The notes under the pieces are model-generated. The model saw only the letters and a list, made by a program, of their open reading frames with translations. It was not told the origin of the DNA and searched no databases. A program made the position numbers and the translations under genes. Positions 27,690-36,197 of a DNA stretch of 64,000 nt are shown here, piece after piece; position 1 is the stretch's first letter, and each line of letters starts with the position of its first letter. This DNA is from Yersinia alsatica (GTDB taxonomy: Bacteria > Pseudomonadota > Gammaproteobacteria > Enterobacterales > Enterobacteriaceae), in the NCBI RefSeq assembly GCF_902170305.1, contig NZ_CABHWW010000026.1, forward strand, positions 62,001 through 126,000, given 5' to 3'.

Positions 27690-28646
27690 ATGTCTACAAT
27701 CAACGATGTATCACGTTTAGCTGGGGTTTCTAAAGCCACAGTATCACGGGTGTTGAGTGGTTCGCGCGGCGTTAAGGAAGCTAGCCGTCTTGCCGTACTA
27801 AAAGCGGTAGAAGAGCTGAATTATCGGCCAAATGTTATCGCGCAATCACTATTAAGCCAGTCAACCGGCTGTATTGGTGTTATCTGTGCACAAGAGAATA
27901 TTAACCAAACAACGGGTTATTTATATGCCCTTGAAAAGCACCTGAGCCAGCATCAAAAACATTTGTTATTGCGCTTTGCCAACAACAGAGCTGAAGTTAT
28001 GCAGGCGCTTGATGAATTAACTTGCGGGCTGTGTGATGACGTGTTGATTATTGGTGCCCGTTTTCCTCTTAATCTCGCGGACGACAGTATTATTCTGGTT
28101 GACTGTATGGACGCCGATGCCACTAACAGTATCCAGTTCGACCATGCATTTGCCGCAGAGACTGCCTGTAATTATTTGATAAAGCAGGGTAGAAGGAAAA
28201 TTGCTTTAATTAATCCTGACACCAGCGGTTATGTGGATGATGTACTGTTAGGGTATAAGCGCGCACTGGAAAATAACTTTTTGCCCTTTAACCGCGATCT
28301 GATTTTTATGGATTCATCCTCTTCGTCGGTTGCATTACAAGTTTTGCTCAATAGCAGCGCAACACTCAATTTTAATGCTCTACTGGTGGCTGATGAACAG
28401 GAAGCCCAGAGTGTTATTCCGCAGCTACAGGCATTTAATAAATCGGTTCCAGATGACATCATGGTATTCAGTCTTGCCGGTTCATTACATTATCCGGGGA
28501 TCCCGACAATTCCAGCAATTGAATATTCTATGGATGCGATGGCGGCAAAAATAGTGACGTGGCTCAATCAGAAAACCGAGAGTGTGCTAGGTTCATATGC
28601 ATTGCGCGGCGATCTGATCATTCCTGATATGCCGGGCAGAAAATAA
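27690..28646 (+). CDS. LacI-family transcriptional regulator of the beta-glucoside PTS operon
   Basis: 318-residue repressor: N-terminal helix-turn-helix (INDVSRLAGVSKATVSRVLSG) and hinge (AVEELNYRPNVIAQSLL), then a periplasmic-binding-protein-like effector domain. AGGAGAG precedes the ATG. It is transcribed away from the IIB operon across 374 bases containing LacI-type operators and two CRP-like sites, so it most likely represses that operon and itself, with the inducer a phosphorylated or free beta-glucoside. CRP sites suggest catabolite control. Confidence 0.9.
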   Translation: MSTINDVSRLAGVSKATVSRVLSGSRGVKEASRLAVLKAVEELNYRPNVIAQSLLSQSTGCIGVICAQENINQTTGYLYALEKHLSQHQKHLLLRFANNRAEVMQALDELTCGLCDDVLIIGARFPLNLADDSIILVDCMDADATNSIQFDHAFAAETACNYLIKQGRRKIALINPDTSGYVDDVLLGYKRALENNFLPFNRDLIFMDSSSSSVALQVLLNSSATLNFNALLVADEQEAQSVIPQLQAFNKSVPDDIMVFSLAGSLHYPGIPTIPAIEYSMDAMAAKIVTWLNQKTESVLGSYALRGDLIIPDMPGRK

Positions 28647-28706
28647 TCACTGAGTTGTCAGAGTTTAATTCATTGGATAAAAAATCGCTTAACAGAGAAT
28701 AGCGTT

Positions 28707-28741
28707 AGCACTGAACTTGGCACTCCACAAGAGTCAGTGCT
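28707..28741 (+). other. Hairpin in the spacer upstream of the acid phosphatase
   Basis: AGCACTGA/TCAGTGCT perfect outer stem and CTTG/CAAG inner stem, no T-run. It may end the lacI transcript or shape the agp leader. A second inverted repeat AAGTGGA/TCCACTT (28800-28826) lies closer to the gene. Confidence 0.5.
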
Positions 28742-28924
28742 GACCGGGGATAACCATCCAAATCTGCGGTAATATCAAGATTCATCTGCATAAAATAATA
28801 AGTGGAACTGTGATATGACTCCACTTTTACCTCTCCCTTGCGTCTATTATCTCTGTTGTAACAAATCTGTAGCAATCGAAAGTCTATTTACTACTTATGC
28901 CACCAACGGATGATGGAGTTTGGG

Positions 28925-30244
28925 ATGATAAAAGTAAAGACGGCCTATACCCTGACCTTATTGGCAATACTCTTACCTGCTTCGGCCAATATTGCGGCTC
29001 AAGATAAGGTAGTGGCTCAGGATAAAAGCGGCAATTATAAGCTTGAACAGGTTTTAGTGATGAGCCGGCACGGTATACGTGCACCTCTGGTGAATTATGG
29101 CGATATGCTTTCCAGTGCAACCCCGGATAAATGGCCAGAATGGAGCACTCCAGGAGGCTACTTGACGCCAAAAGGCGCGGAGCTTGAGTCGATGATGGGC
29201 GGGTATTTCCGCCAGTGGTTGGCAGAGACCAAGTTACTGAAATCAAAAGGATGCCCGGCACCGACCACCGTGTTTACTTATGCCAATAGCTTGCCAAGAA
29301 CGATTGATACCGCACAGCATTTCCTCTTCGGCGCTTTCCCAGGTTGTAATGTCCCTGTTGCTCACCAAAAAGAGATCGGCAAGATGGATCCGGTCTTTAA
29401 CCCGATTATCACCTTGGATGTGACGCCTGAATTTAAAGAAAAAGCATTGGCCTCTATTAACCAGCATGCAGGGCCGGGCGGGGTCGAGGGTTTAAATAAA
29501 CGGCTACAGCCTAATTATGATTTACTCTCTAAGATTCTGGATTATAAAAACTCACCGGCATGTCTGGTCGATAAAAAATGTGATTGGAGCACCCAGCCGA
29601 CTGAGATTGTATTAGTGCAGAATAAAGAACCGGGTATTACTGGCCCACTGAAATTGGGTACCGGTGCCTCTGATGCTTTCATGCTGCAATATTATGAAGG
29701 TTTCCCGGCAAAAGATGTGGCATGGGGGCGGATACAGTCAGCGGAAGAGTGGCGCAAATTAATTGATATCAAGAACCTCTACCATGAAACACTCTTTGGC
29801 TCCCCGGCTATTGCAGATAATGCCGCCGAGAAACTAGTGGGCTTTATCAGTTCTGCTCTTGATCCCAAAGGTGATAAAACACCCAATGAGTCAGCGGCAC
29901 AAAAAGCCAAGTTGGCGGTATTGGTTGGCCATGATTCTAATATTGCGTCCTTGTTAGCTGCGCTCAAAACCAAAGAGTACCAATTGCCAGATCAATTTGA
30001 GAGAACGCCGATCAGTGGCAAAGTGGTATTTGAACGCTGGAAAGATATTAAACAAAACAAAGATCTGATGAAGATTGAATATATCTATCTGTCGACCGAG
30101 CAAATTCGTAATAAAACACCGTTGTCACTTCAGGCTCCGCCAAAACGTGTCACGTTGGAAATAGAAGGTTGCCCGATTGATGCTAAAGGATTCTGTTCAA
30201 TGGATGACTTTAGAAAGGCAGTAAAACAAAATACCCAGATCTAG
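28925..30244 (+). CDS. agp: Periplasmic histidine acid phosphatase, glucose-1-phosphatase Agp-like
   Basis: Periplasmic phosphomonoesterase of the histidine acid phosphatase family, 439 residues, with a Sec signal in the first 25 residues. The catalytic motif is VMSRHGIRAPL (nucleophilic His) and the proton donor motif VGHDSNIASLLAALK. Overall similarity is to E. coli Agp (KWPEWSTPGGYLTPKG, YYEGFPAKDVAWG, RVTLEIEGCPIDAKGFCSMDDF). The RHG triad is phytase-like, whereas E. coli Agp has RHN; HDSN is as in Agp. Function could therefore be glucose-1-phosphatase or phytase. GGAG lies 6 bases before the chosen ATG; earlier ATGs at 28910 and 28913 lack spacing. Confidence 0.88.
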   Translation: MIKVKTAYTLTLLAILLPASANIAAQDKVVAQDKSGNYKLEQVLVMSRHGIRAPLVNYGDMLSSATPDKWPEWSTPGGYLTPKGAELESMMGGYFRQWLAETKLLKSKGCPAPTTVFTYANSLPRTIDTAQHFLFGAFPGCNVPVAHQKEIGKMDPVFNPIITLDVTPEFKEKALASINQHAGPGGVEGLNKRLQPNYDLLSKILDYKNSPACLVDKKCDWSTQPTEIVLVQNKEPGITGPLKLGTGASDAFMLQYYEGFPAKDVAWGRIQSAEEWRKLIDIKNLYHETLFGSPAIADNAAEKLVGFISSALDPKGDKTPNESAAQKAKLAVLVGHDSNIASLLAALKTKEYQLPDQFERTPISGKVVFERWKDIKQNKDLMKIEYIYLSTEQIRNKTPLSLQAPPKRVTLEIEGCPIDAKGFCSMDDFRKAVKQNTQI

Positions 30245-30281
30245 TTCGGCGCTGCTGACCTGCGGGTTTAGCAGCTAACAG

Positions 30282-30347
30282 ATAATAGGGGCTGGCATAA
30301 AACGATTGGCTGCGCTAACGTGACCTTTCTTGGTCAGCCCCGATTAT
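30282..30347 (+). other. Nested stem-loop between agp and ybiR
   Basis: GGGGCTG (30288-30294) pairs with CAGCCCC (30335-30341), extended by ATAAT/ATTAT. A local hairpin TGACC/GGTCA (30321-30336) competes for two bases of the outer stem. It could terminate agp or be a leader for ybiR, whose ATG is about 15 bases downstream. Confidence 0.45.
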
Positions 30348-30361
30348 TTGTAGATTCTCTG

Positions 30362-31495
30362 ATGACATTACTTGCTACCACTCAGCGTGCAATAAAAACG
30401 CTTTTTAGCCCTTTTCTGAAAGACCGCCTGCTACATATTTTATTGATTCTGGGGATCGGCTTAACTGCATTGATGCCAGCAAAAGTAGCTGAGTTCCCTC
30501 AGTTTATTGACTGGACTACCATTGTCACTTTATTGGGATTAATGCTACTAACGAAAGGGGTTGAGGTTAGCGGCTACTTCGATTTTATTGGCCGTAAGAT
30601 TATAAACACATTGCATACCGAGCGGCATCTGGCGTTGTTTCTTGTCTTGTCAGCGGCGGTATTATCCTCTTTTCTGACGAATGATGTGGCTCTGTTTATC
30701 ATTGTTCCACTGATCCTGACACTGAAGAAAATATCTTCTTTACCGGTTTCCCGCCTGATTATTTTCTCTGCACTGGCGGTGAATGCGGGTTCATTATTAA
30801 CGCCAATCGGTAACCCACAAAATATTCTGTTATGGAGCCGTTCTGAGCTCTCTTTTATTGGTTTTACCCGTCAGATGGCCCCCTTGGCCGCGATTATTCT
30901 ATTCACATTATTAGCGGTGACTTGGTGGCGTTTCCCCGCACGCAAAATTAATAAGCATACCTCCAGCCCCATTTATCCCTATCAGTTTCGCCTGTTACTC
31001 AGTTGCCTGACGCTGTATGTGATTTTTATTATTTGTGTAGATCTAGGTTTGGCGAATTATGGCTTACTGATTGTTTTTGCAGGGTTATTACTGTTGGCGC
31101 GACGGGTTTTACTGGCGATAGATTGGAGCCTGATCGTGGTCTTTATAGCGATGTTTATTGATGTGCGCTTACTGACGGAATTACCCGGTTTACAGTCATT
31201 GTTTGGTGAAATTAAAACCTTGTCTGCGGCAGCAGCTTATGTGTTGGGGATCGGTTTATCCCAAATGATAAGCAATGTTCCTGCCACGATTTTATTGCTT
31301 AATTATCTCCCCTCCAGTGCACTGGTCGCTTATGCCGTCAATATTGGTGGCTTTGGTTTTGCCTTGGGGTCTATGGCGAATTTAATTGCGCTCAGAATGT
31401 CCGGTGAACCGGCGATTTGGTTGAAGTTCCATGCTTACTCTTTGCCATTTTTATTCTGGAGTGCCGGGGTAGGTTGGGGATTATTAGCACTTTGA
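30362..31495 (+). CDS. ybiR: Inner-membrane anion transporter YbiR (ArsB/NhaD-like superfamily)
   Basis: Predicted anion permease of the ion transporter superfamily, about 377 residues with 9-11 membrane helices. It matches E. coli YbiR (LLTKGVEVSGYFDFIGRK, LTNDVALFIIVPLILTL, NAGSLLTPIGNPQNILLW, SNVPATILLLNYLPSSALV). The twin TNDVAL and SNVPAT motifs are the pseudo-symmetric family signatures. Substrate unknown. I take ATG 30362, matching the E. coli length; GTG at 30320 lies in the stem-loop. No strong ribosome site in either case. Convergent with flk. Confidence 0.88.
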   Translation: MTLLATTQRAIKTLFSPFLKDRLLHILLILGIGLTALMPAKVAEFPQFIDWTTIVTLLGLMLLTKGVEVSGYFDFIGRKIINTLHTERHLALFLVLSAAVLSSFLTNDVALFIIVPLILTLKKISSLPVSRLIIFSALAVNAGSLLTPIGNPQNILLWSRSELSFIGFTRQMAPLAAIILFTLLAVTWWRFPARKINKHTSSPIYPYQFRLLLSCLTLYVIFIICVDLGLANYGLLIVFAGLLLLARRVLLAIDWSLIVVFIAMFIDVRLLTELPGLQSLFGEIKTLSAAAAYVLGIGLSQMISNVPATILLLNYLPSSALVAYAVNIGGFGFALGSMANLIALRMSGEPAIWLKFHAYSLPFLFWSAGVGWGLLAL

Positions 31496-31512
31496 TATTG
31501 TTGTCGTCAGTG

Positions 31513-31546
31513 TGTTGGCTCAGGCAAAAAAAAACCTAAGCCAACA
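31513..31546. terminator. Hairpin between convergent ybiR and flk
   Basis: TGTTGGCT/AGCCAACA with AGG/CCT inside a single mismatch, loop rich in A. No good T-run outside the stem, so an intergenic hairpin of uncertain strength. Confidence 0.5.
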
Positions 31547-31565
31547 GATTATTGCGCGCTGTTGA

Positions 31566-32603
31566 TTAAAGAAAAATCGCCAATAAAAAAGCCATAACAA
31601 TAATCAGCGTAACAAATACCAATGATGGCTTTTGCAATAAAGATTGTAACGACTGTGGTAATGCAGCAATGAGTGGGTTTATCAGTGGCTGAAGGGTTTG
31701 CTGATCTTCCGCTAAGCGCTGTGCTGCATTGGCGCGGTCTAATCGGGCGGCAAAGAGAACATTAATAATGTCATTTAGCTGCGCTTGAGTCAGTGGTGTG
31801 GTCGGGCTGGCGTGAAAACGATTCTGACTGTAATCAATTAATAGCTGCTGTTCCTGCGCATCGGCAGGTTGCTTCAGTGCGGTTTGCAGATTGACCAACG
31901 TGGGGGAAGTTTGCTGGCTGAGTGCCACTTTAGTCTGCAAAAACTGACTGAGTATCTGGAAATGGCGTGCGGGCAGTGGGTCATTACTTTTCACTCCCAC
32001 CAGATCAAACAGGGCTTGCCAGATTTTAGCCGGTTGCTCACCGGTGGCGGCGCTGAGTTTCGCCACCAAAGATTGAATATTTTGATGTTCTGCAGGAAGT
32101 AATGGCCTGTCCGTAATCGTCGTCAATTGCGGCTGCGGAATATTCAAGGTACCGGATTGCAGCAAGATTAATACTTGTTGCAACTCAGCATGGGTTAACT
32201 GACTTAATACCGTATGACCAAATTGCTGGCGAATAAAATCACTGACAGCTTGTCGATTATTGCCTTGGGGCAGTAGTTCGGTCAGTTGCTGACGCAATTG
32301 GTGATTGGCATGATTTTCTTGCGCTTGTGTTAACCGGCCTTGCAGCAGTTGCTCAGCCGGTTGGAAGTGGCGAGCCAGTAAATCACTGGTGCTGCCAAGG
32401 GATAGGTCATGGCGCAGGCCAGCCCAAATCTCGGCCGATTTTATCGGACTAAGAGCCATAATCCGCACAATCAGCTTTTCCAGCGTGGTGCGTTGCGCAG
32501 GGGTAAGCGCTTGATCTTCCACTTGGCCCGGTGAGGGCAATTTAGTGGGTGCAACATTGCGATCAGTCGCAATGGGGACACCTGGGCCGTTCAAAGGTTG
32601 CAT
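31566..32603 (-). CDS. flk: Flagellar regulator Flk
   Basis: Flk is an inner-membrane protein that couples flagellar ring assembly to the rod-hook secretion switch. The 345-residue protein matches E. coli Flk in its repeated architecture: LTPAQRTTLEKLIVRIMALS, two copies of the AEIWAGLRHDL/AKIWQALFDL type segment, and a C-terminal membrane helix (LVFVTLIIVMAFLLAIFL). The start ATG at 32603 gives MQPLNGPG with AGGA upstream. The frame stays open for 62 codons before it but without homology. Divergent from scs; it forms the left border of the region before pdxB. Confidence 0.92.
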   Translation of the reverse strand: MQPLNGPGVPIATDRNVAPTKLPSPGQVEDQALTPAQRTTLEKLIVRIMALSPIKSAEIWAGLRHDLSLGSTSDLLARHFQPAEQLLQGRLTQAQENHANHQLRQQLTELLPQGNNRQAVSDFIRQQFGHTVLSQLTHAELQQVLILLQSGTLNIPQPQLTTITDRPLLPAEHQNIQSLVAKLSAATGEQPAKIWQALFDLVGVKSNDPLPARHFQILSQFLQTKVALSQQTSPTLVNLQTALKQPADAQEQQLLIDYSQNRFHASPTTPLTQAQLNDIINVLFAARLDRANAAQRLAEDQQTLQPLINPLIAALPQSLQSLLQKPSLVFVTLIIVMAFLLAIFL

Positions 32604-32676
32604 ATAACCTGTCCTTCGCAGTGGAGGAGATTTATCGGTGGCCCGGCGCGAGACGTAGGCTGCCGGTATGATACCT

Positions 32677-32690
32677 GTAAATGTGAGTAA
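32677..32690. promoter_or_regulatory. CpxR-like box between flk and scsA
   Basis: GTAAATGTGAGTAA is an exact GTAAA-N5-GTAA consensus for the envelope stress regulator CpxR. It is 74 bases upstream of the flk ATG and 255 bases upstream of scsA; Salmonella scs is Cpx-controlled, so either gene could be the target. Confidence 0.5.
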
Positions 32691-32799
32691 CCAATATATT
32701 CTTATTGGGTTTGGATGAATGCTTGGCCAAAAATGTATCGGGTTCGGGGCAGCGTGTGACCCTTTGTGGAACTCTCCGCGCTTGCGCACGTATCGCTAG

Positions 32800-32817
32800 C
32801 CCACGTCGTGGGTGGCA
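32800..32817. other. GC hairpin in the flk-scsA spacer
   Basis: GCCCACGTCGTGGGTGGC forms a GCCCAC/GTGGGT stem with a 3-base loop in a 342-base spacer that otherwise has no supported gene. Confidence 0.4.
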
Positions 32818-32881
32818 GTCACTCATCGATCTATTGCATAGAACATCATCCAAATTGACCATTGTTTACCAACCAAGCATT

Positions 32882-32900
32882 GATAATGATAATTATATCG
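32882..32900. promoter_or_regulatory. Fur-like box upstream of scsA
   Basis: GATAATGATAATTATATCG has two perfect GATAAT hexamers and 14 of 19 matches to the classical Fur box GATAATGATAATCATTATC. It is 46 bases upstream of scsA, in promoter range. Confidence 0.5.
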
Positions 32901-32945
32901 TTAAGATGAAGCGCTATAACTGAATGGGATTATTAAGTAACAAGC

Positions 32946-33299
32946 ATGTTTAAACGACAACGCGCCGCAAAGTGGTTCCTCTGTCTGGCTTGCCTGGTCA
33001 TACTGGTTTGTATGACTCAACGCATCGCCAGCTTGCACGCGTTGGAAAAAACTCTTCTATTAACATCATCATCACAGATTGTGGCCGATGGGGAAGAAGC
33101 ACCGACACCTTGTGAACTGAGCGCCAAATCCCTACTGGCGTCACCGCCCGTGCTGTTCGAATTAGCGATTTTCTCTCTGGGTCTACTGTTGCTGTTGTTG
33201 GTGCCGATAGCGCCGACCAGTATGCGGTTCCCGCCACCCAGAGCCATCTCACCCAGCGGTTTACGGGTGCATCTAAGATTGTGCATTTTCCGAGAATAG
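32946..33299 (+). CDS. scsA: Suppressor of copper sensitivity protein ScsA-like
   Basis: 117-residue membrane protein preceding scsB, the position of scsA in Salmonella. An N-terminal helix (WFLCLACLVILVCM) and a second helix (LFELAIFSLGLLLLLLVPIAP) flank a periplasmic loop with one Cys (PTPCELSAK); it ends RLHLRLCIFRE-like (HLRLCIFRE). ScsA is linked to copper and hydrogen peroxide tolerance; its biochemistry is unknown. The call rests mainly on operon context and general shape. No clear Shine-Dalgarno. Confidence 0.7.
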   Translation: MFKRQRAAKWFLCLACLVILVCMTQRIASLHALEKTLLLTSSSQIVADGEEAPTPCELSAKSLLASPPVLFELAIFSLGLLLLLLVPIAPTSMRFPPPRAISPSGLRVHLRLCIFRE

Positions 33300-33414
33300 C
33301 CAGACCCTTTGAATAACTGTATTTCATAACTCGCTGTTTTTCATAAAACTGCGTGTTGCGAATAACCATAGCGACATCATTGTTGCTGTGCTTAATTTAT
33401 TCATGGAGAGATTA

Positions 33415-35475
33415 ATGCGCAATTTAAGCAAGACAGCTTTGCTCTGTCTGTTGCTGTTTTGGATGCCAACCCTTTGGGCGGCAGACAGCGGCTGGTTGGT
33501 CAGCCCGCAAAATGACCATGCCAAAGTTCGGATTCATGCCGAGCCTTCGGTTGGCAATGAAACCCGAATGTTACTGACCGTCCAACTGGAAAAGGGGTGG
33601 AAAACGTATTGGCGTTCGCCGGGTGAAGGCGGGATTGCTCCCACCATAACCTGGGCGCCACCTCTTGAGGCGGTTAAGTGGTATTGGCCAGTTCCGCAGC
33701 GCTTTGATGTCTCTGGGATTTCGACTCAGGGATATCATGAGCAGGCGATGATACCGATAGTGATCTCCGGCAAAGTCCCCAATACATTGAGCGGAATACT
33801 GACCCTCTCGACTTGCAGCAATGTCTGCATTTTGACTGACTACCCGTTTAGCCTCGACCTTTCCTCGCCAGTCAGTGCGGAAAATCAACAGCAGTTCGAA
33901 CATGATTTTGCGCAGGCGATGGGGCAGGTGCCCATTGCCAATGCTCTGACTAAGCAGATTCAGGCCGGTTTTAATCAGAGTGAAGTGCAAATTCTCGCCC
34001 AACGTGATGAGGGCTGGCAGCGGCCAGAGCTGTTCTTCGATACGCTCGAGGATGTTGATCTCGGCAAGCCGGTGGTTGCCGTACATGGCAATCAGTTATC
34101 GGTACGAGTGCCCGCAACCGATGGTTGGGGAGAGGGCACTGCAGACCTGCGCGGCAAGCAACTTACCATGGTGATTACTGATGGCGGGCTGGCGCAAGAG
34201 GCCACCGTGACTATCGGGCAAGCACTGACTTTGCCGCAATCCACGACGACTTTTTGGTCTTGGGTATTAATGGCGCTAGCTGGCGGGTTAATTCTTAACT
34301 TGATGCCTTGTGTGCTGCCAGTATTAGCGATGAAGCTAAGTTCGATTCTGCAAACTGAACATCAAACACGCCGTCAGGTACGCTGGCAGTTTCTCGCCTC
34401 AAGTGCCGGAATAGTCACCTCATTCTGGTTACTGGCCTTGTTGATGACCGCCTTGCGTTTAGGTAACCATGCACTTGGCTGGGGGATTCAGTTCCAAAAC
34501 CCGTGGTTTATCGGCTTTATGGTGTTGGTCACCGCACTCTTCACCGCCAACCTATTTGGTCTATTCGAAATCCAGCTATCTTCATCGCTAAACTCCCGCA
34601 TTGCCGCACCACGGGTTGAAAAACCGGGCTTGCGCGGTATGGCGGGTCACTTTGGGCAGGGCGCACTGGCAACTTTATTGGCCACACCTTGCTCCGCACC
34701 ATTTCTCGGTACTGCGGTGGCTTTTGCCTTGGCGGCGCCGTTGCCAGCACTGTGGGGTATTTTTACTGCCCTCGGCGTGGGTATGAGCCTGCCTTGGCTG
34801 GCGGTTGCCGCATGGCCAAAACTGGCTCTGTGTCTGCCGCGTCCCGGTCGCTGGATGAACCATCTACGAATTGCGATGGGCGTGCTGATGTTGGTGTCCA
34901 GTCTGTGGTTGTTGAGCTTGATGATCAGCCATGTTGGCCTGCAAACCGTAATGTTGATTGCCGGAATATTATTACTGGCGCTGTTGCTGGCTATTGGCTG
35001 GCGTTATGGCATTCGCATCGCCGCTATCGTCAGCCTAATAGGTATCTTGCTGGTGGGCGGGTTGCTGTTGGTAGGGTCGTTGACGGCTGATTTATGGCGC
35101 AAGCCGCTGCATGACAATATTCCGTGGCAACCATTAAGCGAGTCAGCCATTAAAAAGGCGCTGGCTGAGCATAAAAGGGTGTTTGTTGATGTCACTGCTG
35201 ATTGGTGTGTGACCTGCAAAGTTAACAAGATACACGTGCTGATGCGTGATGATGTGCAGCAAGCCCTGCAAGCACCGGATGTGGTGGCACTACGCGGAGA
35301 TTGGACTCGTCCGTCGGCGGATATCACTGAGTTTCTACGTGAACGCGGCAGTGTCGCCATCCCGTTCAATCAAATTTATGGGCCACAACAGCCGCAGGGA
35401 ACGGTACTTTCTCCTCTGCTGGATCGTGATGTTTTATTAAAAGTGTTGGCCGACGCTAAAGGAAATGAAAAATGA
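33415..35475 (+). CDS. scsB: ScsB, DsbD-like transmembrane disulfide reductase
   Basis: ScsB carries electrons from cytoplasmic thioredoxin across the inner membrane to periplasmic ScsC. The 686-residue protein has a signal (RNLSKTALLCLLLFWMPTLWA) and a periplasmic N-domain (to about 260, Cys pair in STCSNVCILTDYPF). A multi-helix core with NLMPCVLPVLAMK and LLATPCSAPFLGTAV follows, then a thioredoxin-like C-domain with VTADWCVTCKVNK. The ATG at 33415 has GGAGAG 4-6 bases upstream; earlier Met codons (33388, 33403) overlap the ribosome site. It overlaps scsC by 4 bases. Confidence 0.93.
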   Translation: MRNLSKTALLCLLLFWMPTLWAADSGWLVSPQNDHAKVRIHAEPSVGNETRMLLTVQLEKGWKTYWRSPGEGGIAPTITWAPPLEAVKWYWPVPQRFDVSGISTQGYHEQAMIPIVISGKVPNTLSGILTLSTCSNVCILTDYPFSLDLSSPVSAENQQQFEHDFAQAMGQVPIANALTKQIQAGFNQSEVQILAQRDEGWQRPELFFDTLEDVDLGKPVVAVHGNQLSVRVPATDGWGEGTADLRGKQLTMVITDGGLAQEATVTIGQALTLPQSTTTFWSWVLMALAGGLILNLMPCVLPVLAMKLSSILQTEHQTRRQVRWQFLASSAGIVTSFWLLALLMTALRLGNHALGWGIQFQNPWFIGFMVLVTALFTANLFGLFEIQLSSSLNSRIAAPRVEKPGLRGMAGHFGQGALATLLATPCSAPFLGTAVAFALAAPLPALWGIFTALGVGMSLPWLAVAAWPKLALCLPRPGRWMNHLRIAMGVLMLVSSLWLLSLMISHVGLQTVMLIAGILLLALLLAIGWRYGIRIAAIVSLIGILLVGGLLLVGSLTADLWRKPLHDNIPWQPLSESAIKKALAEHKRVFVDVTADWCVTCKVNKIHVLMRDDVQQALQAPDVVALRGDWTRPSADITEFLRERGSVAIPFNQIYGPQQPQGTVLSPLLDRDVLLKVLADAKGNEK

Positions 35476-36197
35476 GAATCTTAACTGTGTGGTTGTTCCT
35501 GCTGTTTTCGACGCCATTGTGGGCCGCGGCTCCTTTTACGCCAGAACAAGAGGTACGTATCAAAGAACTGATCCGTGAAACGCTGATAGCGAACCCTGAT
35601 ATTTTGGAGCAGTCAGTCAATGCCTGGCAACAGCAAGCCAATGAAGCGCAAGGGCAACAACTGAGCCAGTTTATCGCCGCCAATAAGCAAGCTCTGTATC
35701 AGGACCCCGGTAGCCCACGGTTTGGTGCTACAGCCCCGCAACTGACGCTGGTGTCTTTTACCGATTACAACTGCCCATTCTGTAAAACATTTGATCCGCT
35801 GCTGGAAAAGTTAGTGAAAGAGTACCCGCAAGTGGCGGTGGTGATAAAACCTTTGCCATTTAAAGGTGAAAGTTCAGTTACCAGCGCCCGACTGGCGCTG
35901 ACACTGTGGCAACAGCATCCAGAGCAGTTCCTGGCCTTTCATCAGCGCTTAATGGCGAAAAAAGGGTTCCACGATGCCAGCAGTATTGCGGCGGCGCAAA
36001 AGAAAACCGGGGTGACGCCGGTGGAGCCCAGTGAGCAAAGCCTGAATGTATTGCGCACTAACCTGAAACTGGCTGACCAACTGGGGGTTCAGGGCACTCC
36101 CGCCACCTTGATTGGCGACCAAATGATACCGGGCGCGATTTCTTACCAACAATTGGAGGAGATAGTAAAACAGCAACTGGCGCAGGCGGGTAAATGA
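35472..36197 (+). CDS. scsC: ScsC, periplasmic DsbA-like thiol oxidoreductase
   Basis: Periplasmic thiol-disulfide protein reduced by ScsB; in Salmonella it protects against copper. The 241-residue precursor has a signal (ILTVWLFLLFSTPLWAAA), an N-terminal helical stalk (about 20-80, RIKELIRETLIANPDILEQ) like that of trimeric Proteus ScsC, and a DsbA-type fold with the active site YNCPFCKTFD. The cis-proline is in GVQGTPATLIGD. Start ATG overlaps scsB, and the stop overlaps scsD, so the operon is translationally linked. Confidence 0.93.
   Translation: MRILTVWLFLLFSTPLWAAAPFTPEQEVRIKELIRETLIANPDILEQSVNAWQQQANEAQGQQLSQFIAANKQALYQDPGSPRFGATAPQLTLVSFTDYNCPFCKTFDPLLEKLVKEYPQVAVVIKPLPFKGESSVTSARLALTLWQQHPEQFLAFHQRLMAKKGFHDASSIAAAQKKTGVTPVEPSEQSLNVLRTNLKLADQLGVQGTPATLIGDQMIPGAISYQQLEEIVKQQLAQAGK

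Noticed and set aside
32632-32862. 76-codon minus-strand frame between flk and scsA
   Set aside because: Composition is not protein-like and it overlaps the regulatory region; no homology seen.
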